From: Neoarius graeffei
Lineage: Eukaryota; Chordata; Actinopteri; Siluriformes; Ariidae
Assembly: GCF_027579695.1 (NCBI RefSeq)
Contig: NC_083569.1
Coordinates: 76,743,149-76,807,148, forward strand
Direction: 5' to 3'
Length of the DNA stretch: 64,000 nt
Shown: positions 21,682-32,539 of the stretch, piece after piece
Layout of the letters: each line of letters opens with the position of its first letter
Position numbering within the stretch: the first letter of the stretch is position 1
Translations under genes and position numbers: made by a program
The notes under the pieces: generated by a model
Told to the model about the DNA's origin: nothing
The model's database searches: none
What the model saw: the letters and a program-made list of their open reading frames with translations, nothing else

Positions 21682-22832
21682 TAGGGATGTCCCGATCAGG
21701 TTTTTTGCCCTCCGATCCGATACCAAACATTTGATTTTGAGTATCTGCCGATACCGAGTCCCGATCCGATACTTCTTATAATCCATAAAAAATAAAGACG
21801 AGGAAAGAAACGGATCCAGGATGTTCCCCATTTTTTATTTAACACCTTATTTTAACGGGCGGCACGGTGGTGTAGTGGTTAGCGCTGTCGCCTCACAGCA
21901 AGAAGGTCCTGGGTTCGAGCCCCGGGGCCAGCAAGGGCCTTTCTGTGTGGAGTTTGCATGTTCTCCCCGTGTCCGCGTGGGTTTCCTCCGGGTGCTCCAG
22001 TTTCCCCCACAGTCCAAAGACATGCAGGTTAGGTTAACTGGTGACTCTAAATTGACCGTAGGTGTGAATGTGAGTGTGAATGGTTGTCTGTGTCTATGTG
22101 TCAGCCCTGTGATGACCTGGCGACTTGTCCAGGGTGTACCCCGCCTCTCGCCAATAGTCAGCTGGGATAGGCTCCAGCTTGCCTGCGACCCTGTAGAACA
22201 GGATAAAGCGGCTAGAGATGATGAGATGAGATCTTATTTTAACATCCAACAACTCTGTTAGCAAACAGAGCACTTACGTGAGGCAGTTTGAACAATAAAT
22301 AACAAATTAAAAAAAATAACCTTAAAATACCTGGCAGGAATGTAAACAAATAAAAAAAAAAATAAAGTGCCACAGTGCCAGTAATTTGCTTTTAAGAACG
22401 CATCTCACAGTGGTGTACAGTAATTTCAATTAAGGAAATGAACGTTTTTCTTGATGAAAACAAGCATTTCTACCCTTTCAGGTTTGAGCCCGTTTCTTTT
22501 GTCATCCAACGAAAAAAAAAATGATCTCATGCTTTGCTTTCCGCTTCGAACTGCTTCCGTGTTCAACTTTGCCGGCAACAGGCAGCCAATAACCAATAGC
22601 GTCTCCGCTACAAAGTGATGTCATGCCGCACGCGTTGATGTTGCTGTGTTGAGACAAGAGGTCTGGTCTCACTCTGTGCCAACGCATAGCTATTGATGTG
22701 TTAAAAATGAGAATATATTATATAGATATATATCCGATCCCTGATCGGGAGGCAATGCCCGATTCCGATCGAGTCTGAAACCATGTGATCGGGCCCGATT
22801 TCCGATCACGTGATCGGATCGGGACATCCCTA
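21682..22832. mobile_element. Non-autonomous hAT element
   Basis: Inverted ends tagggatgtcccgatc / gatcgggacatcccta, with a perfect 8-bp duplication gcaaatag (21674-21681, 22833-22840). It inserted into the 3' part of the LINE and carries a SINE at 21857-22232. No transposase is seen. Confidence 0.92.
21857..22232 (+). repeat. Full-length V-SINE inside the hAT
   Basis: Complete head, core and type-A tail, with an 11-bp duplication cttattttaac (21846-21856, 22233-22243). Confidence 0.92.
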
Positions 22833-22959
22833 GCAAATAGCCCTTTGTATTTAATCCTTCGTTTGTCTAATTTTTATTTCAGTTTTATTTGTTATCTGTT
22901 TGACATTTTCTTGCTACCGTAACACGTGAATTTCCCCGATGTGGGATGAATAAAGTGAA

Positions 22960-22996
22960 TCTAATCTAATCTAATCTAATCTAATCTAATCTAATG
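22960..22996 (+). repeat. (TCTAA)n LINE tail
   Basis: Seven or so tcta-a units directly after 'gggatgaataaagtgaa', the LINE 3' end. Confidence 0.9.
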
Positions 22997-23852
22997 ATAA
23001 TATAGCATTACCTCTTTTAAATGTACAGAAAACCAAACAATCAAATATGATTTTTATTTTTTGCCTTTTCATTGGTTTAGCAGCTGGTTCTGGACCTACA
23101 AAGTACAGTATCAAAGGAGATTTCAGAGAGCTTAATTTAACTCAACCAGATAGTCGTCTCACTTTTGCACTGCATCACTTCTTATGACTGGGTAGCTGAC
23201 TAAGGGCTTCCTCTTTTGGGGAACTGAGAAACAGTGTCTGCTTTTATGTTGTTTACACAGTGCGATTGCTAGTTAATGGTAAGACAAGAGTCTTGAAGAC
23301 GAAGATGTGACCTTATGTTTACTTCAAATACAATTCAAGCCTATTATAATTCAGTGTAATCTGAACCAAAAGGATGTTCTGAATACATGAAATATTTGAG
23401 AAAACATTGTTCATCCTTCCTTTCACAGTAATTCATACAGTGTGCTGACTAGCATGACTGTAGAATATGAACAATTTATTTCATATTTCATTTTTTGAAT
23501 ACTATTACAAGCCACATCTGTTCTTCTGCCTTGACTTGTTAACAAATGGTTCCTTTCTTGCTAAAAGAAACTCCAGCAAGTTTACAAAACTGCTTTTATT
23601 TGTTTAAATCAGGATTAATGATTCAGGGTTGTTGTTTTTTTCTTTAAAAAAGGTGATAATAACAATCTTAAAAAAAGTCTTACCTATTTCACATTTTGTT
23701 CAAAAGAAGGCTCACTATCCTATACTTTAGCATGGCCTGTGTAACACTACATTCTGTATGTACATACGAAATAAATGCATGGTAGTTAATCAGTATATGA
23801 TACAGTTACATTATTTTAGATAAATAATAATGTGCTATTAACTGTTTATGAC

Positions 23853-23885
<33 letters not shown>

Positions 23886-24034
23886 AGCTCAACATCTGGC
23901 TCAGTAATATTTAGTAAAAAATATAGTAAACTACAGTACAAGTCAGAAATGCTACTCAAAGTACTGTTCAATTATTTGTGAACTATTTCCAGAAAGTATT
24001 TCAGTAACGTAATCAAAAGATTGAGTTAGGGCAC

Positions 24035-24091
<57 letters not shown>

Positions 24092-24263
24092 GCATGGTAA
24101 AAATGACAGAACAGAGCCTCTACAGAAGTCTGTAACTGAAAATGTGCCTTTCTTCGCACACAATAAAATAAGAACGTGTCATATGCTGAATCAGCAGCCT
24201 CGTCCCCATCCTTACACTTAAAATAACCCCAGAATGTCTCCTAGCAAACTCATCTTTGGAACC
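22997..24263. other. No gene; probable TIFA 3' flank
   Basis: AT-rich, with microsatellites (GA)n at about 23853-23878 and (TAA)n at about 24036-24090. Part may be TIFA 3' UTR on the minus strand, but I cannot place its end. Confidence 0.4.
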
Positions 24264-24860
24264 CTAAAAAGGTTCTCCCGGCTGCAACTTGTACTGGTTC
24301 TCGTCAATTTCTAATGGCTCATGACTCCTGGGTGCTCCATTCTGATAGTTAATGACACCTGTATCCATCACTGGTGTCCTGCATGGCAAATCTATTCCCA
24401 TTTCCCTTGAAGGGGAAACATTCAGCTTTTCAAACAAAACTTCAAAACTGTCCTGTGCCTCACCAGGCTCCTGCCAAATCAGCAGCTCATACTTGCCAAA
24501 TCTGAGCAGGGCCTTTTCCTCCAGATCAGCCCGCTCCAGATGGCCCAGTTCAGACCCGTTTACCAGAATCTTGCCTTTCTGGCTCATGTTCTGCACAGTG
24601 AAGCGTAGGTCTGGGCTACCAACCTTGCGATACGCCTGGATAGAGAGCTGTTTTCGGGAGACATGGCTGTCGTTCAGCACAAATGAGCACGACTGTCCAT
24701 CTCGGCCCAGCCTAATCGGATCTTCTGCGTTGATCTTGTAAGATTGGTTCATGCGCAGAAGGTTGTACAGAGGATGCATGGACTGGTCTGGATGATACAG
24801 CTGAACATGGAGACAGGTGAGGCTTTCCTCCGTTACCATTGTCTGAGACACAGCAAGCAT
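24264..24860 (-). CDS. tifa: TIFA, TRAF-interacting protein with FHA domain
   Basis: A single exon encodes 198 aa from ATG 24860; an acceptor (cttgtag) at 24901-24902 means a 5' non-coding exon lies upstream. The FHA domain spans about residues 36-115: IRLGRDGQSCSF supplies the phosphopeptide-binding Arg/Ser, then SHVSRKQLSIQ, NMSQKGKILVNGSELGHLER and LLRFGKYELLIW. TIFA oligomerises when a Thr near its N-terminus is phosphorylated by ALPK1 and docks on the FHA domain of a neighbour. Thr10 in MVTEESLTCL matches human Thr9 (DTEETVTCL). The C-terminus has EPLEIDEN, matching the TRAF6-binding P-x-E-x-x-acidic motif. It therefore keeps all parts needed for NF-kappaB signalling from bacterial ADP-heptose. 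A second ATG seven codons later (acaATGG) has a stronger context, but would leave the Thr at position 3. Confidence 0.93.
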   Translation of the reverse strand: MLAVSQTMVTEESLTCLHVQLYHPDQSMHPLYNLLRMNQSYKINAEDPIRLGRDGQSCSFVLNDSHVSRKQLSIQAYRKVGSPDLRFTVQNMSQKGKILVNGSELGHLERADLEEKALLRFGKYELLIWQEPGEAQDSFEVLFEKLNVSPSREMGIDLPCRTPVMDTGVINYQNGAPRSHEPLEIDENQYKLQPGEPF

Positions 24861-24900
24861 TGTTCTGGGTGATGTCAAAGACTTCTCTTCAGAATGATAC

Positions 24901-25510
24901 CTACAAGACAGAAATCAGAGTAAAGCAAACTGTAAGCATGCTTGACAAGCTAAAAACAGCGTAGTAGGTGTCAAGGTACATTTGCAAAAGACTAGTTATG
25001 AATTGTTTATCACTATACATACAAATTAAATGCATAAAAACTGCTGTTTTGCTTCTATTGTTGTGGATCAGCCTACCTTTTCACGATTTTAAACACTTCC
25101 TGTTTGTGTCCTTTCTGATTTGTAATGAAACCACACTCTGTGCACAACACTGCTCATCTTCAAACTAAGGGTGCTCTGCTACTGTTTGTAGTGAAACACA
25201 CACACTCACACACACACGTGGGGCGGGAACGGAAGGCGATTACGTCATCTCCTCCAGGAAAACTGCTTCATGTGACATGGAAAGTCCAGTATTACACAAC
25301 AGCCTACTGTTTTAATACTTTCGATTTGAAATAGGCTACTTGATCATAAAATTTATTCCAGACATGTGACACTTGCAATCATGGATTTAAAATATTGTAA
25401 AGTTGGGGTTTTTTTAATGACACTATAATAAATCGGACATGCACAGAAAAATTAAAGATGGTCACGTGACAGTTGCTTCTCCTTGAATTCGTGATAGAAA
25501 TTTCGGACCT
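24901..25510. other. TIFA upstream intron / possible promoter
   Basis: Begins with the minus-strand splice acceptor at 24901-24902. Around 25215-25250 there is a GC-rich patch with gggcggg and, on the minus strand, tgacgtaa (CRE-like). It is a candidate TIFA promoter, not proven. Confidence 0.35.
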
Positions 25511-25610
25511 TTTCAATGATTCGGATCATTTGGCTTCAGTTCACCAAAAAGAACCGACTCTTTCATCTTCCAAAAGATTCACTGGCGGTTTTTCCCCTCT
25601 AAAACGCGAT

Positions 25611-26060
25611 TTAACAATAATTTTAATGGTTTTAATGAAATGCAACACAAAATAAGCTTATGTTATTCTGTTATTTAGAGTACAGAGCAAGACTTTAGGA
25701 AATAACTGTAACTATTGGCTGGTTATGCAAAGAAAAACTATCACTGGTTAAAATCTCCAAACATGTTCTCTTCAGAAGGGAAAAACCGGAAATGAACCTT
25801 TCGGAAGATGAATGATTCGGATCATTTGGCTCAGTTTACCAAAAAGAACCGACTCTTTCATCTTCCAAAAGGTTCATTTCCGGTTTTTCCCTTCTGAAGA
25901 GAACATGTTTGGAGATTTTAACCAGTGATAGTTTTTCTTTGCATAACCAGCCAATAGTTGCAGTTATTTCCTAAAATTGTACTCTGTACTTTTAAATAAC
26001 ATAATAACATTAGCTTATGATGTGTTGCATTTTCATTAAAACCATTAAAATTATTATTAA
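25611..26060. repeat. Fold-back repeat, ~200-bp arms
   Basis: Left arm 25611-25811 and right arm 25859-26060 are inverted copies at roughly 90% or better by eye. The 47-bp spacer repeats, in direct orientation, a segment also found at 25517-25573 (ttcggatcatttggct .. agaaccgactctttcatctt). Probably a DNA-transposon remnant; no class assigned. Confidence 0.75.
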
Positions 26061-26357
26061 AGCAGATACACAGAGCCTTTATTTTTAAATAAATTTCTGA
26101 GTGGATAGCATTTCCATCCTTGGCTCTTGTATGCTGCATAAATGGGAATTAAATCTCTCTCTATATATATTTTTTTATTCTTTTGTATATTTAGAGTTAA
26201 AATCAACCGCAAAGTTGGCATTGGAGCTGCCCCGCTGAGCCAGCCAGCCATGAGTGCGTGACGTCACAGCAGGAACCGGTTTTAAGGCCGAGGCCTTTGA
26301 CGGCTATAGACCAAAGTCATATAAATAAACATTTATGGTGAAAATAAGAAATACCAT

Positions 26358-26726
26358 GAGCGGCACGGTGGTGTAGTGGTTAGCGCTGTCACCTCACAGC
26401 AAGAAGGTCCGGGTTCGAGCCCCGTGGCTGGCGAGGGCCTTTCTGTGTGGAGTTTGCATGTTCTCCCTGTGTCCGCGTGGGTTTCCTCCAGGTGCTCCGG
26501 TTTCCCTCACAGTCCAAAGACATGCAGGTTAGGTTAACTGGTGACTCTAACTTGACCGTAGGTGTGAATGTGAGTGTGAATGGTTGTCTGTGTCTACCAG
26601 TATGTGTCAGCCCTGTGATGACCTGGCGACTTGTCCAGGGTGTACCCTGCCTCTCACCCAGCTGGGATAGGCTCCTGCGACTCTGTAGAACAGGATAAAG
26701 TGGCTAGAGATAATGAGATGAGATGA
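26358..26726 (+). repeat. V-SINE, type-A tail
   Basis: Head 'gagcggcacggtggtgtagtgg', V core, tail with small internal losses, ending 'gataatgagatgagatgag'. Confidence 0.88.
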
Positions 26727-27280
26727 GGTGTTATAACTTATGCAACATACATGTACATGCATGCATTTTCACTGATAAAACGTAAAAGGCTAATTAAATA
26801 ATCAGATGAACTGACACAATCACATTCTGAAGCAAATTAAATAATCTTATACCGGTAACTTAAACACACAATACAAGTTACATGTATTCATCTAAATGCA
26901 GGTAAACAACGTGTTGTTTTTGTTGTTTTGTATCCAAATGAGAGTCGGAGCTTACCCGTCTGTGTTTTCGCTTCTCGAAGGCCGACCTTGTTTTGAAACA
27001 ATCTGACTTTCAGTTGTTCGTTCAGTTCTCCGTTCATTTGCTTATTCCACATAAGGGCAAGATGGCAGCAATATCCAGTGGAGAAATCAGACGGCTGGTC
27101 ACTTATTCTCCATTTTCTCCATACTGAGTACTCCGCCATTACTGCTCAGCTCAGGCAATTACTAAAACACGGGATGGGACGGGACATCACCGGTTTTAGC
27201 AACAATCGCGGGGAGGTCACTGCCCGAGCGATAATATGTCACGTCCCGTTCTGTCCTGGGTTTTACCAACAACCCTCGGC

Positions 27281-27628
27281 TCACACTCTGGAAGAACTGG
27301 TGCAACTGAACTCACTTTCCTTTTTTAAAAAATCAATAAAATAAATACTTTCCTTTTCTTGTAGTTTTCCTTTAATTGTTGGTTCCACACCCTCTTTCAA
27401 TACGGGCTTATAGCCAACACTCCTCAACAGATCAGAGGTCTCATATGAATCTTCAGTAAAATGTGCAGAGCAGAGGAGAGACCACTTCTTAGGCGCCCAA
27501 TGTGCCCATGAACTTCTCTCAAAATGCTGCCAAATCTTTGCAGTTTGAACATTCTTGGGCCATAAATGCAATGTAAATCCACCTTCTGTCGTGTTGCTGC
27601 ACCGGCCAGCAACACATCTACATGGCAT
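27281..27628 (-). CDS. THAP-domain ORF, probably transposon-derived
   Basis: 115 aa from ATG 27628. A THAP zinc finger covers about residues 1-85: MPCRCVAGRC supplies the first cysteine pair (C5, C10). The invariant Trp is in KIWQHF. CSAHF supplies C53 and H56, and GVEPTI stands at the place of the AVPTIF box. THAP domains bind DNA in host regulators and at the N-terminus of P-element, Kolobok and similar transposases. The rest of such a protein is missing here; the frame ends in low-information sequence at 27281. Related words tgacgtcacagcagga (26260) and, inverted, tcctgctgtgatgtca (27717) flank the region and may be sub-terminal repeats of one element. An exon of a host THAP gene is the alternative. 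Confidence 0.65.
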   Translation of the reverse strand: MPCRCVAGRCSNTTEGGFTLHLWPKNVQTAKIWQHFERSSWAHWAPKKWSLLCSAHFTEDSYETSDLLRSVGYKPVLKEGVEPTIKGKLQEKESIYFIDFLKKESEFSCTSSSRV

Positions 27629-28123
27629 GGCGATAAATTAGCTCAAAATGGAGGATCAGAGTTGCAGTCAGTTCTGTGTTTTAGTATAGCGGAAATGGCG
27701 ATGAGACCGATAGACTTCCTGCTGTGATGTCATGGACGACAAGATCATTCTCTCAGACCGCTACCTATATGAATCACTTTAATCATAAAAATTACTAAAT
27801 TAGATTTATTGTTAACGCTTAAAACTATTCCTGTGCCATTCTTGAGGTCTCAAGGCATTTATAAACGAAAATGAGGACATGGCTTTGCTTTAAATGCTTT
27901 AAATCTGTAAGGTACTGTGGATGTGTAGGAGTTCCTGCTGATGTTATTGTGTCTGTCTGAACTTCATTTGGTTCTCCGAGTTCACATCAAAGTTCATGAA
28001 TGACCCATCTCTGGAGCGCATTTATCGTCATTGTTGTCATTGCTGAACCCGATCCGGGCTTGAGACGACACATGTTTGGTTGACTTGGCCAGAATTGCAG
28101 CAGTAAGGTGGCCAGTTCCTTTT

Positions 28124-28180
28124 TGGACACTCACACAGACATTCACACCTATGGGCAATTTAGAGTAACCGGTTAACCTA
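28124..28180 (-). repeat. V-SINE right part, split by Tc1
   Basis: Minus-strand SINE tail (cacacctatgggcaatttag .. ggttaaccta) that resumes at 29831 after the Tc1 element. Confidence 0.85.
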
Positions 28181-29828
28181 CAGTTAGGTCCATAAATATT
28201 TGGACAGAGACAACATTTTTCTAATTTTGGTTCTGTACATTACCACAATGAATTTTGAACAAAACAATTCAGATGAAGTTGAAGTTCAGACTTTCAGCTT
28301 TAATTCAGTGGGTTGAACAAAATGATTGCATAAAAATGTGAGGAACTAAAGCATTTTTTAAACACAATCCCTTCATTTCAGAGGCTCAAAAGTAATTGGC
28401 CAAATTAAATAATTGTAAATAAAATGTTCATTTCTAATACTTGGTTGAAAACCCTTTGTTGGCAATGACTGCCTGAAGTCTTGAACTCATGGACATTACC
28501 AGACGCTGTGTTTCTTCCTTTTAAATGCTCTGCCAGGCCTTTACTGCAGCAGTTTTCATTTGCTGTTTGTTTGTGGGCCTTTCTGTCTGAAGTTTAGTCT
28601 TTAACAAGTGAAATGCATGCTCATTTGGGTTGAGATCAGGTGACTGACTTGGCCATTCAAGAATATTCCACTTCTTTGCTTTAATAAACACCTGGGTTGC
28701 TTTGGCTTTATGTTTTGGGTCATTGTCCATCTGTATTATGAAACGCCGACCAATCAGTTTGGCTGCATTTGGCTGGATTTGAGCACACAGTATGTCTCTG
28801 AATACCTCAGAATTCATCCGGCTGCTTCTGTCCTGTGTCACATCATCAATAAACACTAGTGACCCAGTGCCACTGGCAGCCATGCATGCCCAAGTCATCA
28901 CACTGCCTCCGCCATGTTTTACAGATGATGTGGTATGCTTTGGATCATGAGCTGTACCACGCCTTTGCCATACTTTTTTCTTGCCATCATTGTGGTAGAG
29001 GTTGATCTTGGTTTCATGTGTCCAAAGAATGTTCTTCCAGAACTGTGCTGGCTTTTTAGATGCTTTTTTAGCAAAGTCCAATCTAGCCTTTTTATTCTTG
29101 AGGCTTATGAGTGGCTTGCACTGTGCAGTGAACCCTCTGTATTTACTTTCACACAGTCTTCTCTTTATGGTAGATTTGGATATTGATACGCCTACCTCCT
29201 GGAGAGTGTTGTTCACTTGGTTGGCTGTTGTGAAGGGGTTTCTCTTTACCATGGAAATTATTCTGCGATCATCAACCATTGTTGTCATCTGTGGGCGTCC
29301 AGGTCTTTTTGCATTGATGAGTTCACCAGTGCTTTCTTTCTTTCTCAGGATGTACCAAACTGTAGATTTTGCCACTCCTAATATTGTAGCAATTTCTCAG
29401 ATGGGTTTTTAATGTTTTCGCAGCTTAAGGATGGCTTGTTTCACCTGCATGGAGAGCTCCTTTGACTGCATGTTTTCTTCACAGCAAAATCTTCCAAATG
29501 CAAGCACCACACCTCAAATCAACTCCAGGCCTTTTATCTGCTTAAGTGAGAATGACATAACGAAGGAATTGCCCACACCTGCCCATGAAATAGCCTTTGA
29601 GTCAATTGTCAAATTACTTTTGGTCCCTTTAAAAATGGGGTGGCACATGTTAAGGAGCTGAAACTCCTAAACCCTTCATCCAATTTTAATGTGGATACCC
29701 TCAAATGAAAGCTGAAAGTCTGGACTTTATGTCCATGTCCATTATATAACTACAACTTGAATATGTTTCACTAAACAGGTAAAAAAAGAAAATTTGTGTC
29801 AGTGTCCAAATATATATGGACCTAACTG
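28181..29828 (-). mobile_element. Tc1-type transposon inserted in a SINE
   Basis: Ends cagttaggtccataaatatt / atatggacctaactg form inverted repeats, with the TA target duplicated at 28179-28180 and 29829-29830. 1648 bp, full length for the family. Orientation is by its transposase. Removing it restores the SINE. Confidence 0.93.
28434..29471 (-). pseudogene. Tc1 transposase, inactivated
   Basis: Starts MQSKELSMQVKQAILKLRK.., a helix-turn-helix region, then a 284-residue open stretch (28521-29375). The first catalytic Asp is replaced: ILWTHETK where Tc1 has WTDET. The second (FIIQMDNDPKH) and the Glu (SPDLNPNEH) of the DD34E triad remain. Two in-frame stops lie in the N-terminal region (TAA and TGA near 29390-29412) and one after AWQSI (28521), beyond which the frame continues to VIANKGFSTKY and the normal stop at 28434-28436. 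It is an old inactive copy. Confidence 0.92.
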
Positions 29829-29830
29829 TA

Positions 29831-30010
29831 ACTGCATCTCTTTGGACTGTGGGGGAAACCGGAGCACCCGGAGGAAACCCACACAGACATGGAGAGAACA
29901 TGCAAACTCCACACAGAAAGGCCCCCGTCGGCCACTGGGCTCCAATCCAGAACCTTCTTGCTATGAGGCGGCAGTGCTAACCACTTCACCACCATGCCAC
30001 CCTGGCGCAC
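29831..30010 (-). repeat. V-SINE left part, split by Tc1
   Basis: V core and head on the minus strand (ctgcatctctttggactg .. accacttcaccaccatgcc), continuous with 28124-28180. Confidence 0.88.
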
Positions 30011-30611
30011 ATTTCTAGCTCTTCTCAAAACAATACAGCAGTATTTGTGATTTTGTCTACTTCATTTCTGTGACTTTAACATATTTTGATCAGAAAATAC
30101 CTCAACGATGAAAGGCCTGAATATATCCTAGGCATGTGAAAGTGAAGTGCACATGTGCAGAAATATTTGCTAGAAAGTTCCAATAGATAAGGCAACTTGT
30201 TCAGAACAGTGTTCAATACAAGGATTAAAGGTTAAACACTTTAATCTTAACCATTTCTTCAAGTTCACATACCGCCATAGACACAGAAATAGCCACAACT
30301 CTGTCTTTGAGACGATGTTCCTAATTCAGTGCTCTTTTTAACATTCTTTTGTGGATTTGCCCTCCATTACGCTTTGGGGGAAATCCCCAATACCATCTTG
30401 AAGGCTCTTACATTGGTTTCTTATAAACAGCAAGTTTTCTCAGTATTGGTGCTGGAGTAACATTGCTCTGCACGTTTCCTCTTCTAACTCAGGGTTTCTC
30501 AACTTTTTTTTCAGCCATGGGCCCTTTTAGACTAAAAGTTTTAGATAAAAAATACTTTGCTTTATAAACTTTATCAAACTTTAGATATAATGGACATTAG
30601 GATATAATGTT

Positions 30612-30987
30612 GGCAGCACGGTGGTGTAGTGGTTAGCGCTGTCGTCTCACAGCAAGAAGGTCCAGGTTTGAGCCCTGTGGCTGGCGAGGGCCTTTCTGTG
30701 CGGAATTTGCATGTTCTCCCCGTGTCCGCGTGGGTTTCCTCCGGGTGCTCCGGTTTCCCCCACAGTCCAAAGACATGCAGGTTAGGTTAACTGGTGACTC
30801 TAAATTGAGCGTAGGTGTGAATGTGAGTGTGAATGGTTGTCTGTGTCTATGTGTCAGCCCTGTGATGACCTGGCAACTTGTCCAGGGTGTACCCCGCCTT
30901 TCGCCCGTAGTCAGCTGGGATAGGCTCCAGCTTGCCTGCGACCCTGTAGAACAGGATAAAGCAGCTAGAGATAATGAGATGAGATGA
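30612..30987 (+). repeat. Full-length V-SINE
   Basis: Complete copy, with an 11-bp duplication gatataatgtt (30601-30611, 30988-30998). Confidence 0.92.
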
Positions 30988-31017
30988 GATATAATGTTAA
31001 AATTATAATTGTTATTC

Positions 31018-31178
31018 GAGGTTGTTGTCGTGGTGTAGTGGTTGTTGCCCCATAGCAAGGAAGTTCTGAGTTCAAACCTTGTAGCTGACTGGGACATTTC
31101 TGTGCAGAGTTTGTATGTTTTCCCAGTGCCTGTGGGGGTTTCCTCTGGGTGCTCCACTTTCCTCCTACAGTCTAAGGA
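31018..31178 (+). repeat. Old V-SINE 5' part, split
   Basis: Head and core with many changes, up to 'cctacagtctaagga'. The core resumes at 31809 (taaagacatgcgaatt). Confidence 0.75.
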
Positions 31179-31808
31179 CATACTTGCCAACACCCAGAGA
31201 ATGAAAAGCAGTAGGTCAGATTGCACGACACAGTCACACTCTTCTAGGGAAAATTTCCAATAAAATGATGCATTCTCCTACATTCTGAGTGCCATATTTG
31301 AAGAAAATTGATTGGGAAATTGGACTGACATACTTCACAAAATGCATGCTTCTCACCTTGCCTCGATGCATTGATGCTGGATGATCCAATGACCAAGTTG
31401 CCTTGAACTTGTTGTCGTAGCGATTGTTTTTCTTTGGAGAATTCATTATTCATGATCACCAGAGCATTTTTTTACAAACACTTGCGCAGTGTGTTGTAGT
31501 ATGTGAGCTCATTGGTGATTGTCTAGAACCATAACGAGAGCTACTGGAAAGGCGTGATAGAAATATACAGTTTAAATTCAACATCATTATCACACCATTC
31601 CACTGGCTCTCAGCTTCACTTAATATGATTATTTGACACTATGTATCCCCTGTGCTGAAAACAGCTGAAGCGAGGTCAGAAGAGCGAATCCAACAGTGTT
31701 CACTGATTATTTTGTAATGTGGTAGTTTTTAGTACTAAAAGTGGTAGGCAGTATTCACCTGTCAAAAGCGGTAGACTACCGTGTGAATCGGTATGGTTGG
31801 CAAGTATG
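31179..31808 (-). mobile_element. hAT-like MITE with BED-finger-like coding remnant
   Basis: Inverted ends catacttgccaac / gttggcaagtatg split an old SINE; an 8-bp near-duplicate (taaggaca / taaagaca) overlaps the ends. On the minus strand at about 31240-31459 two overlapping frames read KFKATWSLDHPA and EKHAFCEVCQSNFPI. This resembles the degenerate BED/TTF-type zinc finger (C-x2-C) at the N-terminus of hAT transposases, with a frameshift. The rest of the transposase is absent. Confidence 0.6.
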
Positions 31809-31860
31809 TAAAGACATGCGAATTAAATCCACTGGCTACTCTAAATTGTTATTAGAGATC
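31809..31860 (+). repeat. Old V-SINE 3' part, split
   Basis: Resumes the SINE core: taaagacatgcgaattaaat .. ctctaaattgt. Confidence 0.65.
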
Positions 31861-32223
31861 ATGTAGTGGGTTGTATCAACTGAATATGACATATAATTTA
31901 CAAGACACCAAGTCCATTTTGTTGTGAAAACCCAAGATGAGATGAGCTAGTTAGTTAGCAACATTTACAGTGAGGCAGTATGAACATTCATATTATGTAA
32001 GTGTCAGTAGTTCCATCACAGTATCACTGGATTATCCTTTACGTCGCAACCAATCACAACACATTCATCTCATGGTTCCAATTCCCACTGGAGCCATGGC
32101 AGAAGATTATCATTAATGTTACTAGGTCTCGAAGGTATAGATTAATGCTTCGACTTTAATGTTTTGCTCCCATTCCCACACGACACCATTATAGCTAAAC
32201 GGTTTTCAGTGTGAATGGGGTAT

Positions 32224-32530
32224 ACAACCCTGTTTCCAAAAAAGGTGAGACGCTGTGTAAAATGTAAAGGTAAATAAAAACAGAATGCGATGATCTGCAA
32301 ATCATGGAGATTCTATATTTCATTGAAAATAGTACAAAGACAGCATATCAAATGTTGAAACTGAGAAATTGTGTTGTTTTTTGAAAAATATATTCTGAGT
32401 TCGAATTTAATGCCAGCAGCACATTTCATAAAACTTGTGACAGGTCCATATTTAGCACTGTGTTGGATCACTAATTCTTTTAACAACACTCTGTCGGCAT
32501 TTGGGAACTGAAGAGACCAGCTGCTGTGGT
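32224..32530. mobile_element. Tc1-like fragment, one end only
   Basis: Starts after TA with caaccctgtttccaaaaaag, clearly related to the inverted end of the Tc1 family at 34624 but from another subfamily. The opposite end is missing. Confidence 0.65.
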
Positions 32531-32539
32531 TTTGAAAGT

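Larger units (their letters stand above)
19508..22996 (+). mobile_element. L2/Rex-like LINE 3' portion with nested insertions
   Basis: RT coding runs 19508-20269, resumes at 21282-21426, and the 3' end is at 22841-22996 (gatgaataaagtgaat then (TCTAA)n). Two blocks interrupt it: a 1.0-kb element (20270-21281) and a hAT (21682-22832) that itself carries a SINE. It is 5'-truncated, as is usual for LINEs. Confidence 0.85.
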
